Source: Nectonema munidae (Eukaryota; Nematomorpha; Nectonematoida; Nectonematidae). From it: DNA of 64,000 bases. The position numbers and the translations under genes were made by a program. The notes beneath the pieces are model-generated. The model was not told the origin of the DNA. It ran no database searches and worked only from the letters and a program-made list of their open reading frames with translations. Positions 45,111 through 57,139 of this stretch are shown piece after piece (positions within the stretch are counted from its first letter, which is position 1; each line of letters begins with the position of its first letter). The stretch covers positions 62,001 through 126,000 of the forward strand of contig JAUIRK010000497.1 of the NCBI GenBank assembly GCA_030549495.1. Reading direction: 5' to 3'.

Positions 45111-45937
45111 CTTGCCTTTAAAAATTATACCAAAAACTGCGAAGTCTTATTCACAAAAAGTTAAAGAAATCAAATTTAAACTTCCCACCACAAATATTTT
45201 TTGTTGAAGGTCATAGAAAGACTGAAAAACATTGAACTAAAATGATTCTGTTTGCCGTTCTACTTCAGTAAATAGTCAAAAAATTACTCAAATAGTTGAT
45301 GACAAAATAAAAAAAAAAAGAGAAAATTTTGTGCTTCTCATTAGTGATGCAGCTGAAAAAACTGATTTTCATGACATGAAAAAAGCTGGAAAAACATTAA
45401 AAATTTTGTAGCCCTGTTTGTTTCATGTTTTTTGCTTAGCACATTTATTGCATAACTCTTGCTTGGATGTGAGACCAAAATTTGAAAGTGTAGATAATTT
45501 GATAGCTAGTATCAAGATGTTGATAGTTAAGAACAAACAGAGACAATAGATTTTCAACGAAATAGGCTTACCACCTAAACCTCTTGTAACTAGATGGGCA
45601 TCCTGGTTAAAGTCATCGTTTTGGTATGTCGAAAAGTTTGTTGAAGTCAAAAGTCTCTGATGCTGGACTTATTATTTAGAGCAAAAAAAGACCTTGTTAT
45701 TTCTTCTCTACCCGACGATTTGAAAGAAATTTTCAAGTACAAACCTTCACTGGATTTGGTTGAAAAATGTAAAGATGAAGGATCAAAGATGAATGGCAAA
45801 GATGATTTATCACAACTGAACATACCAAATGATGTGGGTGATTTAAATATATACATTCAGAAAATGAAGAAAACCAATTCTGAATTAAGCCCTTTCATAT
45901 ACTGTGTTTACTTGAAAATGGACAAGCCACATCAATA
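45111..45937 (+). mobile_element. hAT transposase fragment
   Basis: Pieces of a hAT protein lie in order with stops between them. They include VKEIKFKLPT and EGHRKTEKH near the N-terminus, LLISDAAEKTDFHDMKKAGK (about 45336), LFHVFCLAHLLHNSCLDVRP (about 45418), LPPKPLVTRWASWLKSSF (about 45567) and a 92-codon tail frame 45660-45938. VTRWxxW and HxxCLAHxxH match a well-known hAT group in animals. Terminal repeats were not found. The copy is a relic. Confidence 0.7.
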
Positions 45938-46640
45938 AAAGTAGAAAAGTTTTTCTGTGTTTAACAACATATTAAATAAAAATCGCAACTTTAATGGCGC
46001 GAATGTTTGTAAATACCTACTTATGAATTATAATTATGATATTTTACATGATATGAGCTGATCTTCGTAAAATAAAGTTTTTATTTTGTTAGATAAACGT
46101 TTTACAAATCTTTTTTGGTCAATTTTTTGTTTTTTTAAGTTAATAAAGTCAATATTATAAGGTCAATATTTTTCGCGCTCTATTATCTATCAGTTTAAGC
46201 GCTTACAATCTTTGCGAAGATGAGAGTTCCTTACTTGTCAAAGATTTAGGTTTTAGAATGGCAAGCTTTTAAATTCGAGCTTCAGCTGTTTTTCTCTAAA
46301 ATGGTATCTTTCTATAATAAAAGTAGCAAGTCTTCATTGAAATGTTCTCGTGATGATAAACTTTTTTGGAATACATCCTCCCTTGTTTCGAAGTGTGTTT
46401 GTCGGTCTCAATTTAAGAATGTGTTTTCAGAAACTTTTGACATGCATTGCATACTACCATGTAGCATTTAAACGAATACTTAATCAATGATAGAATATAG
46501 AAGAGTTATCAACCAAAATTTTTATTTATTATTTTATAATTGGGATCGCAAACATAGCCAGGAAAAGAAAGAACATCTCGCTCATCATAGCGTACTGCTT
46601 CTTCTCTTATACAATAATCAAATGTTGTGACAGCAATCTA
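45938..46640. other. Unassigned A+T-rich sequence
   Basis: No gene or clear repeat seen. Confidence 0.4.
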
Positions 46641-47014
46641 TCTAGGTTCAGACTAAACACCACAAAATAATGAAAACAATCTATCTGAGAGTTAAATTAA
46701 AAGTAATGAAAATGTTTAAATAAAGACTGAAACTCTAAATCACGGCAAAATACCATAAATAAATGCTGCAAAAAAGTGTTCTAATTAAAAATTTTTGAAA
46801 TTTCAAAAAAAAGTTATTTTAAAGGTGTTCTAATAAAAAATTATGAAATTTCAAAAAAAGTCTACAACCCCAAAACACACCAAATACGATATAATAGTGA
46901 AAATCATATATCAAACGGCTTATTAAGTATTGGCGATAAGTTGTTTGATAGATGATTTTCATTATTTTATTGTATTTTAGAGTGGTTTGTGGTGTTCAGT
47001 CTGACCGATCTATC
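46641..47014. repeat. Inverted-repeat element with three related arms
   Basis: The left arm (46641-46675) reads GGTTCAGACTAAACACCACA. The right arm (46950-47014), in reverse, reads GGTCAGACTGAACACCACAA. A third arm (46871-46917: CACACCAAATACGATATAAT, then TGAAAATCATATATCAAAC) pairs with the right arm across a ~30-base loop. It looks like a hairpin MITE. No target duplication was identified. Confidence 0.55.
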
Positions 47015-47384
47015 TTTTAGTGATAGCAAGTGTGCTTTTCTATCTGGGTAAGCAATGTCTATTACTGGCATTAACGAGACTATGCAATATCGAGTAAGCG
47101 ACGTCTAAGAATGTCATAACGGCGCTTCTTAACATATCTTTCATCATTATTTGCCTTACATAATGTGGAACAAATAAAGAGATATCGCTTTTGTCAGGTA
47201 TTTGAATTTGTCAATCTAAATGTCTATTTTCTTTTTTTCCACTTTTATTTAAAAATCTAATGACGTGTACTGACTGGTAAAATGCAAATTATTTGATCGC
47301 TTCAAATGTTTGTCTGCTCCAAGAGGGCTGAAGAACTAAGGATTTAAAAATATTGACTTCGACAATATGCAGAAAGTAAATCGA

Positions 47385-47893
47385 CTAAACCATGATTATA
47401 ATTACGATACCTTTGAGTAAGATTTTTCCATTATTATAGGACACAGATGAAAAGAGAAATGCTCTAGAATCAATCCATTCTTTCATTGTATTTGTGAGAC
47501 CAATTCTAGAAAATAAAGTCATTTTAAGGATTTTGTATCATTTAGAAAAACTTACAAAATATCTTTGCTGTCTTCTGTACTTTTAGAGGAAGTTGCCTTG
47601 CTTGGGGTACTGTTATAAATTTTATCTTTTGCTCGGTAATGATATTGATGACTACTCCCCTTTGTATGTCGTTGATTGCTTGGATCAGTATTCCTATATT
47701 GCGTGTAATATTGTGGATATTCGTGTTTGTAATTGTTGCCATTTTCAACGGGATATCGATAATGTTCAGGTGAGTAGTCATCGCTGAAACTATTTCTTCC
47801 TGAATTTCCATATCCAAAGCCATCATTAGGCCCTTTAGAAACAATGCGACAAGAGATTATTAGTAAAAGAACAGTGTTTGAATTTGTCATCAT
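47385..47893 (-). CDS. Probable secreted Tyr/Ser/His-rich protein, two exons
   Basis: Exon 1 runs 47893-47556 and starts MMTNSNTVLLLIISCRIVSK, a signal-peptide-like start with Leu/Ile core. It continues with GPNDGFGYGNSGRNSFSDDY, HEYPQYYTQYRNTDP and SHQYHYRAKD: low-complexity, rich in Tyr, Asn, Ser and His. A consensus GTAAGT donor (47555-47550) and a TTTTCTAG acceptor leave a 50-bp intron. Exon 2 (47505-47385) keeps the frame and adds LIGLTNTMKEWIDSRAFLFS to a TAG stop, about 152 residues in all. A second possible donor near the end could extend the gene. Composition recalls cuticle, glue or matrix proteins, but no conserved domain (such as a chitin-binding R&R motif) is visible. The start could be either of two adjacent ATGs. 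Confidence 0.5.
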
Positions 47894-48464
47894 CGTTATA
47901 ATCAACTATCTACCTATTTTGAAAACAATATAAACGTCCCCTTTAAATTTATTGCCCTGAGAGCCTGTGATTTATAATACTAACTGAAGAAGAAGAAGAA
48001 GATTTATTAATTGATAAAATAAAATTGGAATACACCACTAAACATATAAAAAAAGAATTTAATAAAGAATATAAAAAGAAAGACATTGCATATTTATAAT
48101 TGGGAAAAAATTCAAGAGGCCTGCAAGCTGCTGAATCTGAATCCCTTAATAATTAATATGATAGTTATCAGTTTCCTTTTCTAAGCAAACGTATAAACCT
48201 CACTATCATCACATACCTCCCATTCATTTAATGTGGAACCACCTTACATTTAAACATTTTACATACAATAAATCAAAAGATAACCATGAATCAAAATAAG
48301 CGATAACTCATAACATCAATCAGCTGTTTTACATATCTATGAATTCGGTATAATCTTGCGGATAAGACTTTTAAATCGTCTCTCGTTAAAGGTCCAGTAT
48401 ACAACTTTTTGTTAACAAACTTATTTTTTGTTGTGATTGTCTTATTTTACTTTTCTTCATTTAA
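47894..48464. other. Unassigned sequence upstream of the secreted-protein gene
   Basis: A TATA-like ATATAAAC (read on the minus strand as GTTTATAT) lies near 47929-47936. It may belong to the minus-strand gene, although it is close to the ATG. Otherwise nothing recognised. Confidence 0.35.
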
Positions 48465-48728
48465 ATGTTCGCAACAACCAAATCTACAAAATGTAATTAT
48501 GTTTTAATATTAGATGGCCATAAATATTTAATTCGAAAAACCTATAATAATGATATGAAGCTTTGGAGATGTAGAGAAAAAAAATGTATTACCTATGAGT
48601 GTTCTAATACAACCCTTTCCATATGGTCTTTAGAAGACAAAGACATTTTTAACCTCCGAACACCAAATATAAAAGTGACTCAATCACAAATTCTGTTCCT
48701 GAAGATTTACAAAAGAGATGATTTTTAG
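48465..48728 (+). pseudogene. FLYWCH-type zinc-finger fragment
   Basis: An 87-codon frame with LILDGHKYLIRKTYNNDMKL, WRCREKKCITY and ECSNTTLSIW. This matches the FLYWCH pattern (F/GHKYxxxxxYxxGxxYWRCxxxxCKAR). The terminal HxH zinc ligands are not visible, and the frame runs into unrelated sequence. FLYWCH domains are common in Mutator-like transposases and in a few host regulators, so a transposon relic is most likely. It lies 95 bp left of a hAT element. Confidence 0.5.
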
Positions 48729-48822
48729 AGTCATGGTATAAAACCCTCACTTGGTTAGAGCATAGCATATCTAGCGATAGATCTATCATATATGAATCAT
48801 TTTATTCTTTTGTTGAGCTTGA

Positions 48823-50854
48823 AGAGTATTCTCACAATTTTTTTTTAAATTTTCGATGTGACGGTCTCCCTATAAATTTTTAATAGCTAGGGATCTCATT
48901 TAAAAAAAATATATCAGTATAAAAACTATTGTACTAAAAAAATGTACACAAAAAATTGTGTAAATAATCTAATCAATGTCAATGGGATGGATACATCTGT
49001 TTTGGTCAATGCAACTCCAATATCATTACTCGCTTCCGATCTGTTTCGGGATTTGGTTTCAATGGCGAGTAGCATGGAAAACCCTTGTTCACGCTCATAT
49101 GTAGTGGCAAATCGAATCAAAACTTTCAGAGCCATCTTTACAACACCAGCAAAGACTGTCGTCCCATTTCTCGAAAAATCGCTATGAGACATTTCAAAAA
49201 ACATGTTTTGCACCTTCTCAATCATTAATCAAGTCAATAAACCGTTCTTGAATTAGGTCTTTTCAGGCCAGATTACTAATCGAGATTATAAACAGAGTTT
49301 TGATAAATTGATAGTATTTTTCAAATTTTTATAGGTTAGAAAAATATGGAGAAATTATTTTCATCAATGAATATATTCGAAAATAAGGCAAAATTTTTCT
49401 TGTCTAAGAATGCGATGATTCCAGCTTCAATTATTTTTTTATCACAATGGAGTACTGTGATTTTTTTTCCTTGCAACACGAGGTTAAGGGAATTCATAGA
49501 TTCAAATAGGTTCACTAAAAATGATAGGAATATACGAAAATGGACATCAGAAAATTTTACATGCATATCTGCTATGCTTTGCAGAAATTGCTGGATTTCC
49601 TTCCATAGTTATCGCTTCGAAACATTTCTTTTGAAAAGCCACCTCACGCTTGATTGCGACAGGAATTTTTCAAATTCGAAATCATTTTCTTTGCATACCT
49701 CTAAATACGATCAAGAGTTGAAGGTATTTGTTTCAATTAAATACGATGTTTAATGATTTCATTGATAACATTTTTCAACCAAATAGGTATGGTTTTCATT
49801 ATTAAGGCCTGACGATGAATAGCGTACTGGGCACCAATTACAACCAGATATTTTTGCTTAATTAGAGTCCAAAAAGTAGAACAAGAAATTGCTAGAACAT
49901 GGTCAGTATACACTCAAAGTCGATGTTCTGGCTTAATAACATATGCTGTAAAAATTGCAAATAATTCTCTTGAAATGGTTCTACTGCTAAGAATTTCGCA
50001 TAACAGAAAATTGTCTACCACGTGCTTGTCATATACATATTGTACGTAAGGCTGAGCTAAGTTTGAAGCGTCCACCTTTTCATCAAGCTGAATTGTAAAA
50101 AAGTTGAAAATCGAATTCCGAATAAATAAAACAACCTCTGATATGTGATCAGGAATATCTCCTATTATTTTTCTAACGGTACCGTTTGACAGGAAGATAG
50201 GTTTACAAGTTCAGAACTTCTTAGCACATTCAATATGATATCTTTGAAATAAGGTAATATCAACTGTTCTCCTATGTTGCGGGACTTTTTAAAAATAGAT
50301 ATTTTTTGAAACTTTATAGAAGGCTTTCAATAAACACTTAATATTTTGCAAAAACATTCCTATGTTATCAAACCTGGATTTGTGCAATCGTCCAGCTTGA
50401 CGTTTAAAATAGTCAATAGTTTTGTTTACTGAACTCAAGTGCTTCACCTCCAGTGCAACAATGGAAATATGGAACGCTTCACTTGACGGGCTTTAAAAAA
50501 GTGGATGCCAACACTTCATAACACAAAGGACACTTATGTGCCTCTTCCATCAGACGTTAATGCAGTAAAACTAAATGGCAAGTATGAGTCGTCATATTTC
50601 ATTTTGTAAGCCATTAAGAAAAAAGCACATTTACAAATTAGGTCTGAAAAGCAATAATAAAAATAAAAATTGTACTCACTTCAAAGACTAAATTATTTAC
50701 TCTTTTAAATGTTACTTATTGGCAAAAATTGCAAATGTCCCAATATAGGTGCAATATGTTACGCAAAACAATCACTCAGTGTTCCCTTTTCGTTTCCCAT
50801 GGAACTGCTTAGCAATTGTCTAGAGACCCGCGAACTACAGTTTGAAAACCACTG
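48823..50854 (-). mobile_element. hAT (ZBED5-like) transposon with target duplication
   Basis: Flanks AGCTTGAA (48815-48822) and AGCTAGAA (50855-50862) are an 8-bp duplication with one change. The right end, in reverse, reads CAGTGGTTTTCAAACTG, a standard hAT terminus; the left is GAGTATTCTCACAATTTTT, more decayed. On the minus strand 49225-48926 encodes the C-terminal dimerisation block: LKVLIRFATTYEREQGFSML and ETKSRNRSEASNDIGVALTK. 49566-49336 holds the preceding helix (FVNLFESMNSLNLVLQGKK). Sequence further right (49640-50600) has scattered pieces of the N-terminal half with stops. Inactive relic, 2032 bp. Confidence 0.8.
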
Positions 50855-50894
50855 AGCTAGAAGGAAATGATGCAATCAGAATTACAAACAAGGT

Positions 50895-50962
50895 AATTCG
50901 GGTATAACGAACTAAAATTGAGTCTCCATGGTAGTTCGTTGTAACCAGATTTTACTGCACTT
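50895..50962 (-). repeat. pogo-type terminal fragment
   Basis: In reverse it reads CAGTAAAATCTGGTTACAAC followed by GAACTACC, and inside is TTAGTTCGTTATACCCGAAT. This is close to the CAGTAAAACCTCGTTATAAC type of terminus used by pogo/mariner elements. It may be a tiny palindromic MITE, since both halves carry GTTCGTT. Confidence 0.5.
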
Positions 50963-51489
50963 AAAAAAACCCGAGTCTGACTCCTAAATTTTATTAGATA
51001 GCGACTCCTATCCTTTAAAATGCAATATTTCCCCAACTCAAAACTCTGTTAATTAATTAACATTTAAACTGTTAATTAACGACTCTGCTAATTAATACTG
51101 CTGAATTTTTGAAGGAAAAATACTTATAAAATTCGATGAATTTTTGCATGATTTTTCAATATTATTTCAAATAGAGATGAAGTTATTTGATTATAGAATG
51201 CAACAGATATACTAGATTTTCATATAGCTGGTAAAATACAGGGGTTTTCCATTTATTACATTGTATTTGTTTTGTTTTTTTGCTACTAACTTTCAAAAAT
51301 AAGTAAACTTGATTTAAATGCTATTTTACATCATTTCTAAAGTGGCGCTGAAATTTTGTGAACAAATATGTAAATAAATTCTGTATTTTATTTTACTCAT
51401 TTAATTTATATATAAAAAATTAAAATTAATATTAATTATTGCAGTTAACATAGTTTATAGTTTCAATAACACAGAAACATTTTTTTAAT
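50963..51489. other. Unassigned A+T-rich sequence
   Basis: GAGTCTGACTCC at about 50974 recalls a repeat phrase near 52118 (GGAGTCGGAAAATA). No gene. Confidence 0.35.
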
Positions 51490-51665
51490 TCAACAAGTCC
51501 AAACTCGTATCTTGTCAATTTCTCGGTTTTCACCGAGAAGGCACAATTGCGCCGCTAGTAACGAACTATGAGGAAAGTGGGCTTGATATGGGATCGAACC
51601 CAAGACGTTGACTTTCTGTCGTATCTTGGTAGATCGAAACTTTTTATATAATGCTAAATGTTCGG
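51490..51665 (-). mobile_element. Possible tRNA-derived SINE
   Basis: On the minus strand a perfect B box, GGTTCGATCCC, lies at about 51590-51600, with GATCTACCAAGATACGACAG upstream in the place of an A box. Downstream is a hairpin TTCTCGGTGAAAACCGAGAA. The open frame across it (51490-51681) is treated as incidental. No target duplication was found. Confidence 0.45.
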
Positions 51666-51896
51666 CTAATTTTTTTTTCACTATATTTTTCTTATTAGGT
51701 CAAATATTTTCTTTGACTGATGTGGTCAAAGTGTCACAATTTACAAGTCTGAATTCATTTAAGTTTAGTATTAATACCAATTTAAATTTGCCCAGTGCAA
51801 ATTTGAGTTTAAAATGATTTAAAATTTGAGGATGTGTATAACGTTCATGAATGTGGAAATATGAAATAGTAAGAAAGGTAAATAGCAAGGCATTAC

Positions 51897-51966
51897 TTTC
51901 GTGTATATAATGGCAAATCTCTCCAAATCTGCAACAACCTTGTAAATAGTATTTGCAAAGAGTCAT
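51897..51966 (-). CDS. CCCH zinc-finger first exon (lone)
   Basis: MTLCKYYLQGCCRFGEICHY, then IHE, fits C-X7-C-X5-C-X3-H exactly. This is a CCCH RNA-binding finger at the extreme N-terminus, as in nucleoporin NUP42/NUPL2-type proteins (MxxCxFFLQGxCRFGxxCxxEH). After codon 23 plus one base comes a GTAATG donor (51896-51891), so it reads as a first coding exon. No continuation was found to the left, where a SINE-like repeat and a pogo scrap lie, so it may belong to a gene with a long intron or be a stranded duplicate. A short out-of-frame ATG (ATGATTGCATGA) overlaps the start. The NUP42 link rests on the short motif only. Confidence 0.5.
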
Positions 51967-52199
51967 GCAATCATCCGCTAGATTACTACAAAGGAAAAAG
52001 AGGAAGGCACATGGGGGAGCAGGTTAATTGTAAGGAATTTTGATATAATCTGAAATTAGATGAAAAACATAAATATTGTATCGATATATGATATTTGAGT
52101 GTATTAACCACGGTGGTGGAGTCGGAAAATATTTTGAAACTCCGATTCCTACTCCAAATTTTGCGAGTGTAACTGTAAAAAATTTTTTAACACTGATGA

Positions 52200-52660
52200 T
52201 CCCACCTATTTATATTTATGCAACTTTGACTTTAAACATTTATAATTATGAAATATCAACTTTTCTTTAAATATTATAAGTCTCCAACTGTCCTGTATCC
52301 TACACGTTTCTGCTTTATGCTGCAACGCAAAATGTTTGATCTATATTTCTGAATATAATCTATTGACTGTTGTTTAATTGGTTTGTATTTGTAGTTTAGT
52401 GTCTTTTTTACATCGTCATCAAAAGATTTTCAAATAATTGTCTATAACCTTTTTATCTGTCAAAACCATCTACCAGGCTAAGACTTCGCAAGCTAAATAT
52501 ATTTATCGAAAATTATTTTCCAAAAGTATTTGATTTATATTTTTTTCTAAAAAAGCTGAGCATTGCTCCTTTACAAGATATATGTTTTAGATAAAAAAGT
52601 TCATTCTTTAAATTTATTTAATTTTTCTGCCTTTTTCTGTGAGTTGCCTAAAGAAAATAA
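52200..52660 (+). repeat. Dispersed repeat, copy 2 (uninterrupted)
   Basis: Same repeat as 35640-37450 but without the hAT: GTTTGATCTATATTTCTGA, TTTAATTGGTTTGTATTT, TGTCTATAACCTTTTTATCT and GCCTTTTTCTGTGAGTTGCC follow one another directly. It supplies the empty target site. Confidence 0.65.
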
Positions 52661-53550
52661 TCATCTCAAGAAATGAGAAATTCTTGAGACTCAAGTAAAA
52701 GATACATGAAAAGTAGAACTAATCTTTATTAAATTTTTTTTCAAAAGTCTAAGATATTTAATGACTCGTTTTTTGGATTTACTTTTTTGAGATAAAATCT
52801 AATATACAATTGAAAAATTTGTCTCTCATTCACAAAATTTAGATTGTATAGATGGAAAAGTATTCTTTAATAGTTGCAAGAAATTCTCATAGAAACCAAG
52901 GTTTCTTAACGGTAGGCCAATCGCTCACTTTTCGGCGAAAATTGAATTCATGTGGGCAATTTTTTAAAAAATAGTTTATATATTTATTTTGAAAAACTCA
53001 TTTTTACACAAGAATATAATGTAATAAAAATCAATCAAATAAAATTTTTTTTCCAATCTTATAAATCTGAGCTAAAAGATCTTCATGATTAAAGACAAAC
53101 TTAAAATAGAAGAATGAAATAATCAATCCTTAGGGAATCTGTAGCAGAAAATTTTGAGAAAGTGTTTATTAAACTAAAATGGAATGAAGAATTCAAGTTT
53201 ATGTTTGAAAAGATGAAAGATTTTCTCTATTTTTTATTTCATAGTGAGCGATTTTAAGATTTTTTAGAATCTGAGTGGGCGATTTAAATAAAAACATTGA
53301 GAAATCCTGGTTCCGAAGTTACAATTTTAAGATTCCTTTATTTTCGAGTGAATAAGAAACAAAGGCAATCATTTTCTCGAGTCTCGTGTGTATTTTCTCG
53401 AGAATCGAATGATAAAGATTCTAACAATTATGAATAGTATAACCATTTTTAAAATCGCAGTCGTAGTCACAAGAATTAATACGACCGGCTCTTCCTCAAA
53501 ACGTTCGACTCACACAACCGTGATATTAACACGTGTAAACTTGTATCTGC
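52661..53550. other. Unassigned A+T-rich sequence
   Basis: No gene seen. An open frame at 53388-53573 runs into the next element's terminus and is not supported. Confidence 0.4.
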
Positions 53551-54472
53551 TTAACCCATTAATGACATCCTAACTTAAAAGTTATGTTTTTTTACTATAA
53601 AATTTCTTAACACAAAAACGTTTTTTCATATATTTTTTAATCTAAAGACCTTAATGACAGTTTTGTTAAATAAACCTGTTGATTTATTGGGGCACATATC
53701 TTCAAAATAGAAATAATGAGCTCCAGTATGAAAACCAGTTACAAAATAATTACTATTTTACCAGTACCAAAACTATGGCACGATAAAGCAGACATTAAGC
53801 CTCGATGCAATCTTTATAACTAAATTAGAGTGTAATAAGGAGAACCTAAAACTCAGAATTAAAAAAAAAATATTTTTGGAGTTCTTTGAATCAACAAAAT
53901 AAAATATAACTTTTAAGTTATATTGTCACAAAAGACTACATAATCAAGGTCAATTATGTAATTTCCGAAAAAATCTCTGTGTTCACTTTTATCTGGCCAA
54001 TCGACAATAAAACTCGTTACAACAAGATCCTAATATACCATTTTTAAGTGCAGGCTTCATTACCGTATAAATTTACGCAGTAACTATGTGACCTTGATTG
54101 CACATAATCAATGTAAACAATAATGTAATGGAGTTTTTCTAGAAGAAAAGTTTATCGTTTGTTTATCATTTGTTCTTTGTACAGAATATTGTTTAAATTT
54201 TTATTTTGAAGTTCCAAATGCGACAGTAATATTGATGTGATACAAAACGTAAAGTATCTTTCAAGGCCAAAATTACTGCACTGCCTTTTGATCCGTATTC
54301 GATTACGACTACCTCGATCTTTTTCAATTTTCTTTATTTCTTTTTACTTTTCTGAAACATTCACTGAATTTCTGAATCTAAATTTTCTTTTTAATTTCTT
54401 TTTTCGTAAGTATACCAATTTTTTGCTCGTCTATATGTATGTGTGTGTATTTATGTAAAAGAGAATAGAATG

Positions 54473-54925
<453 letters not shown>

Positions 54926-54969
54926 GTCCGTGTGTAGTAAGGTTATAACGAGAGTTTTTATACTAATAA

Positions 54970-56743
54970 ATGTTTCAGAATATGAATGTGAATGAAGCCA
55001 TATCATTTTTGACTGATAGTGAATTTTCTTCTGCTCAAATTTACATTTGTCCTCCAGAAAATTCATACATAAGCGATGTTGACAGTGGTGATGAAGATTA
55101 TGAACTTTCAATCGATAACCTTTCGGGAAAACAATTGAATGCTAGTGCAAGTTTGGTTTTAAATAATATCGATGGTTCGAAGGAGTTATGCGGCGATGAA
55201 GATGATACTATGATAGATAAAAGAACTCCAGACTCAAGAAAATGGAAAAAATTGACATAAAAAGTATATTGTGTAATAACGATTCCCGCATTCAAGCCTC
55301 TCTAGATGATATAAACTCATTTTCCCCAGTAAAATATTTTGAGCTTTTTTTGATGATGAAATTATGGAATTTATTCTACAACAGACAATCTTGTATGCTA
55401 AAAGGGATAAGGGAGATTTAAATTTTAGTATGGATAAATCTGAGTTGAAGCTTTTTTAAGTGTTCTTATGATAAGTGGTTACAGCCCAGTTTGCAGAACT
55501 AGAATGTTTTGGGAGCAAAAAGACGATATACATAACATAGCGATAGCTAAAGCATTTAGTCGTAATCGCTTTGAGAAAATTCTTAGCTATATTCATTTAG
55601 CTGATAACCAGTGCCTAGAATGCGGTAATAAGTTGGCAAAAATAAAGCCTTTTTATGACAAAATAAACCTTCGTTTTTTACGTTATATGCCTGAATCGAA
55701 AAATATTAGTATTGATGAATCCATGATTGAATATTACGCAAGCATCCTTCTAAACAATTTATGAAAGGAAAGCCTATTAGATTCGGGTATAAGACGTGGA
55801 CAATGTGCACTTCAGATGGCTACATTATTTCTATTTCACCATATGCGGGTAAATCTGAAGTATATAACAAAGAATTAGGAATAGGAGGTAGTGTGGTAAT
55901 GAAATTCGCTAATCTTTTACCACAAAGTAATTACCACCTGATAATGGATAATTACTTCTGCTCCTTGCATTTGTTCGAACTTCTAAGAAAGAAGGGATTT
56001 CACGCCACAGGTGTAATAAGAAGTGATAGGTTGCAGAAATGTCCAATTCTTAATAAAAAATGCTTACTTAAAAAAAAAGAGGTAATTTTGATTATCGCTA
56101 TGACGCAAGTTCTAAAATAATTGTTATAACCTGGAGGGATAATAACGTAGTGAATCTTGCATCCACCTGCCTAGGAGTAAAGCCAATAAAAAAAATTAAA
56201 AGATGGTGCTCTTCAACAAAAAAAATTATATACATACAACAACCAAATGGTATAGCAGAATATAACAAATTGATGGGTGGAGTGGACAGATCAAATCAAA
56301 ATGTTACACAATACCAAATGAGCATACGTTTAAAGAAGTGGTGGTGGCCTTTCTTCCGATTTTTATTTCACGCATCGCTACAAAATTCTTGGTTTTTGTA
56401 CAAAAAAAGTTGTCTGTATAAAGATAAACCTCTGGATCAACTTGGGTTCATACGTGAAATTGTTAAAACATATCTTCTGCAAAATTCTGCAAACAAAATT
56501 CAAATTCCTTTTTTTACAAATAAAGTTAGCAATGACATTAGACTTGATCAAAAAGACCATGACTTTGGCAATCTTCCTACTCAAAAAATATGTGTGTTTT
56601 GTAAAAAAGGTACTAAAAAAGATGCACCAAGTGTAACGTGGCTCTACATATGCATTGCTTCACAGCTTTTCATTCAAAATAAAGTTTTTAATAAATTTGT
56701 TGAATCTTTTTTCATCTTGTTTCTTGCTACAATAAAAAAATAG
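54970..56743 (+). pseudogene. piggyBac transposase, near full length but broken
   Basis: The first block (54970-55260) starts MFQNMNVNEAISFLTDSEFS and is acidic (DVDSGDEDYE), as usual for the N-terminus. 55468-55764 gives FSRNRFEKILSYIHLAD and ISIDESMIEYYAS, with the first catalytic Asp. 55761-56120 gives FMKGKPIRFGYKTWTMCTSD-like sequence and YHLIMDNYFCSLHLFELL, with the second Asp. 56150-56743 gives YNKLMGGVDRSNQNVTQYQM, with the third Asp, then RLKKWWWPFFRFLF and a short Cys pair (CVFCKKGTKK). The frames change at about 55261-55460, 55764 and 56120, and the C-terminal Cys-rich zinc domain is incomplete. All three Asp are present, so decay is moderate. Confidence 0.85.
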
Positions 56744-57139
56744 ACACTCTTCTTTTTTCAAACTGACAATACTCCATCTTTAGTTTTAAGGTTCGGAGGT
56801 TGGTATTTGCTCTCTTCATTATTTCCAATCTCAGCTTTCAGTTTCACTGAGTCCACTTTTTCAGGTTCATAAACATGTGTATATTTTACTTTTTTAAGTT
56901 TCCCCTTGAGTTTCTTTTCAATTTACTTTTATATATTATATATGGAGCACATCATCAATAAAATGATATGCTCCCTTTAACGACAATATAACTTTTTGGT
57001 TATGATTTATTTTTTTGCTCTAAAAAATTATATATACGTTCTAGAATGTTATGAATAGTGTAATTGAGTTCTGTTTACATAAAACTATCATAAATTAGCT
57101 CAAAACTCATATGCTAGAGGTTGGTCATTAATGGGTTAA

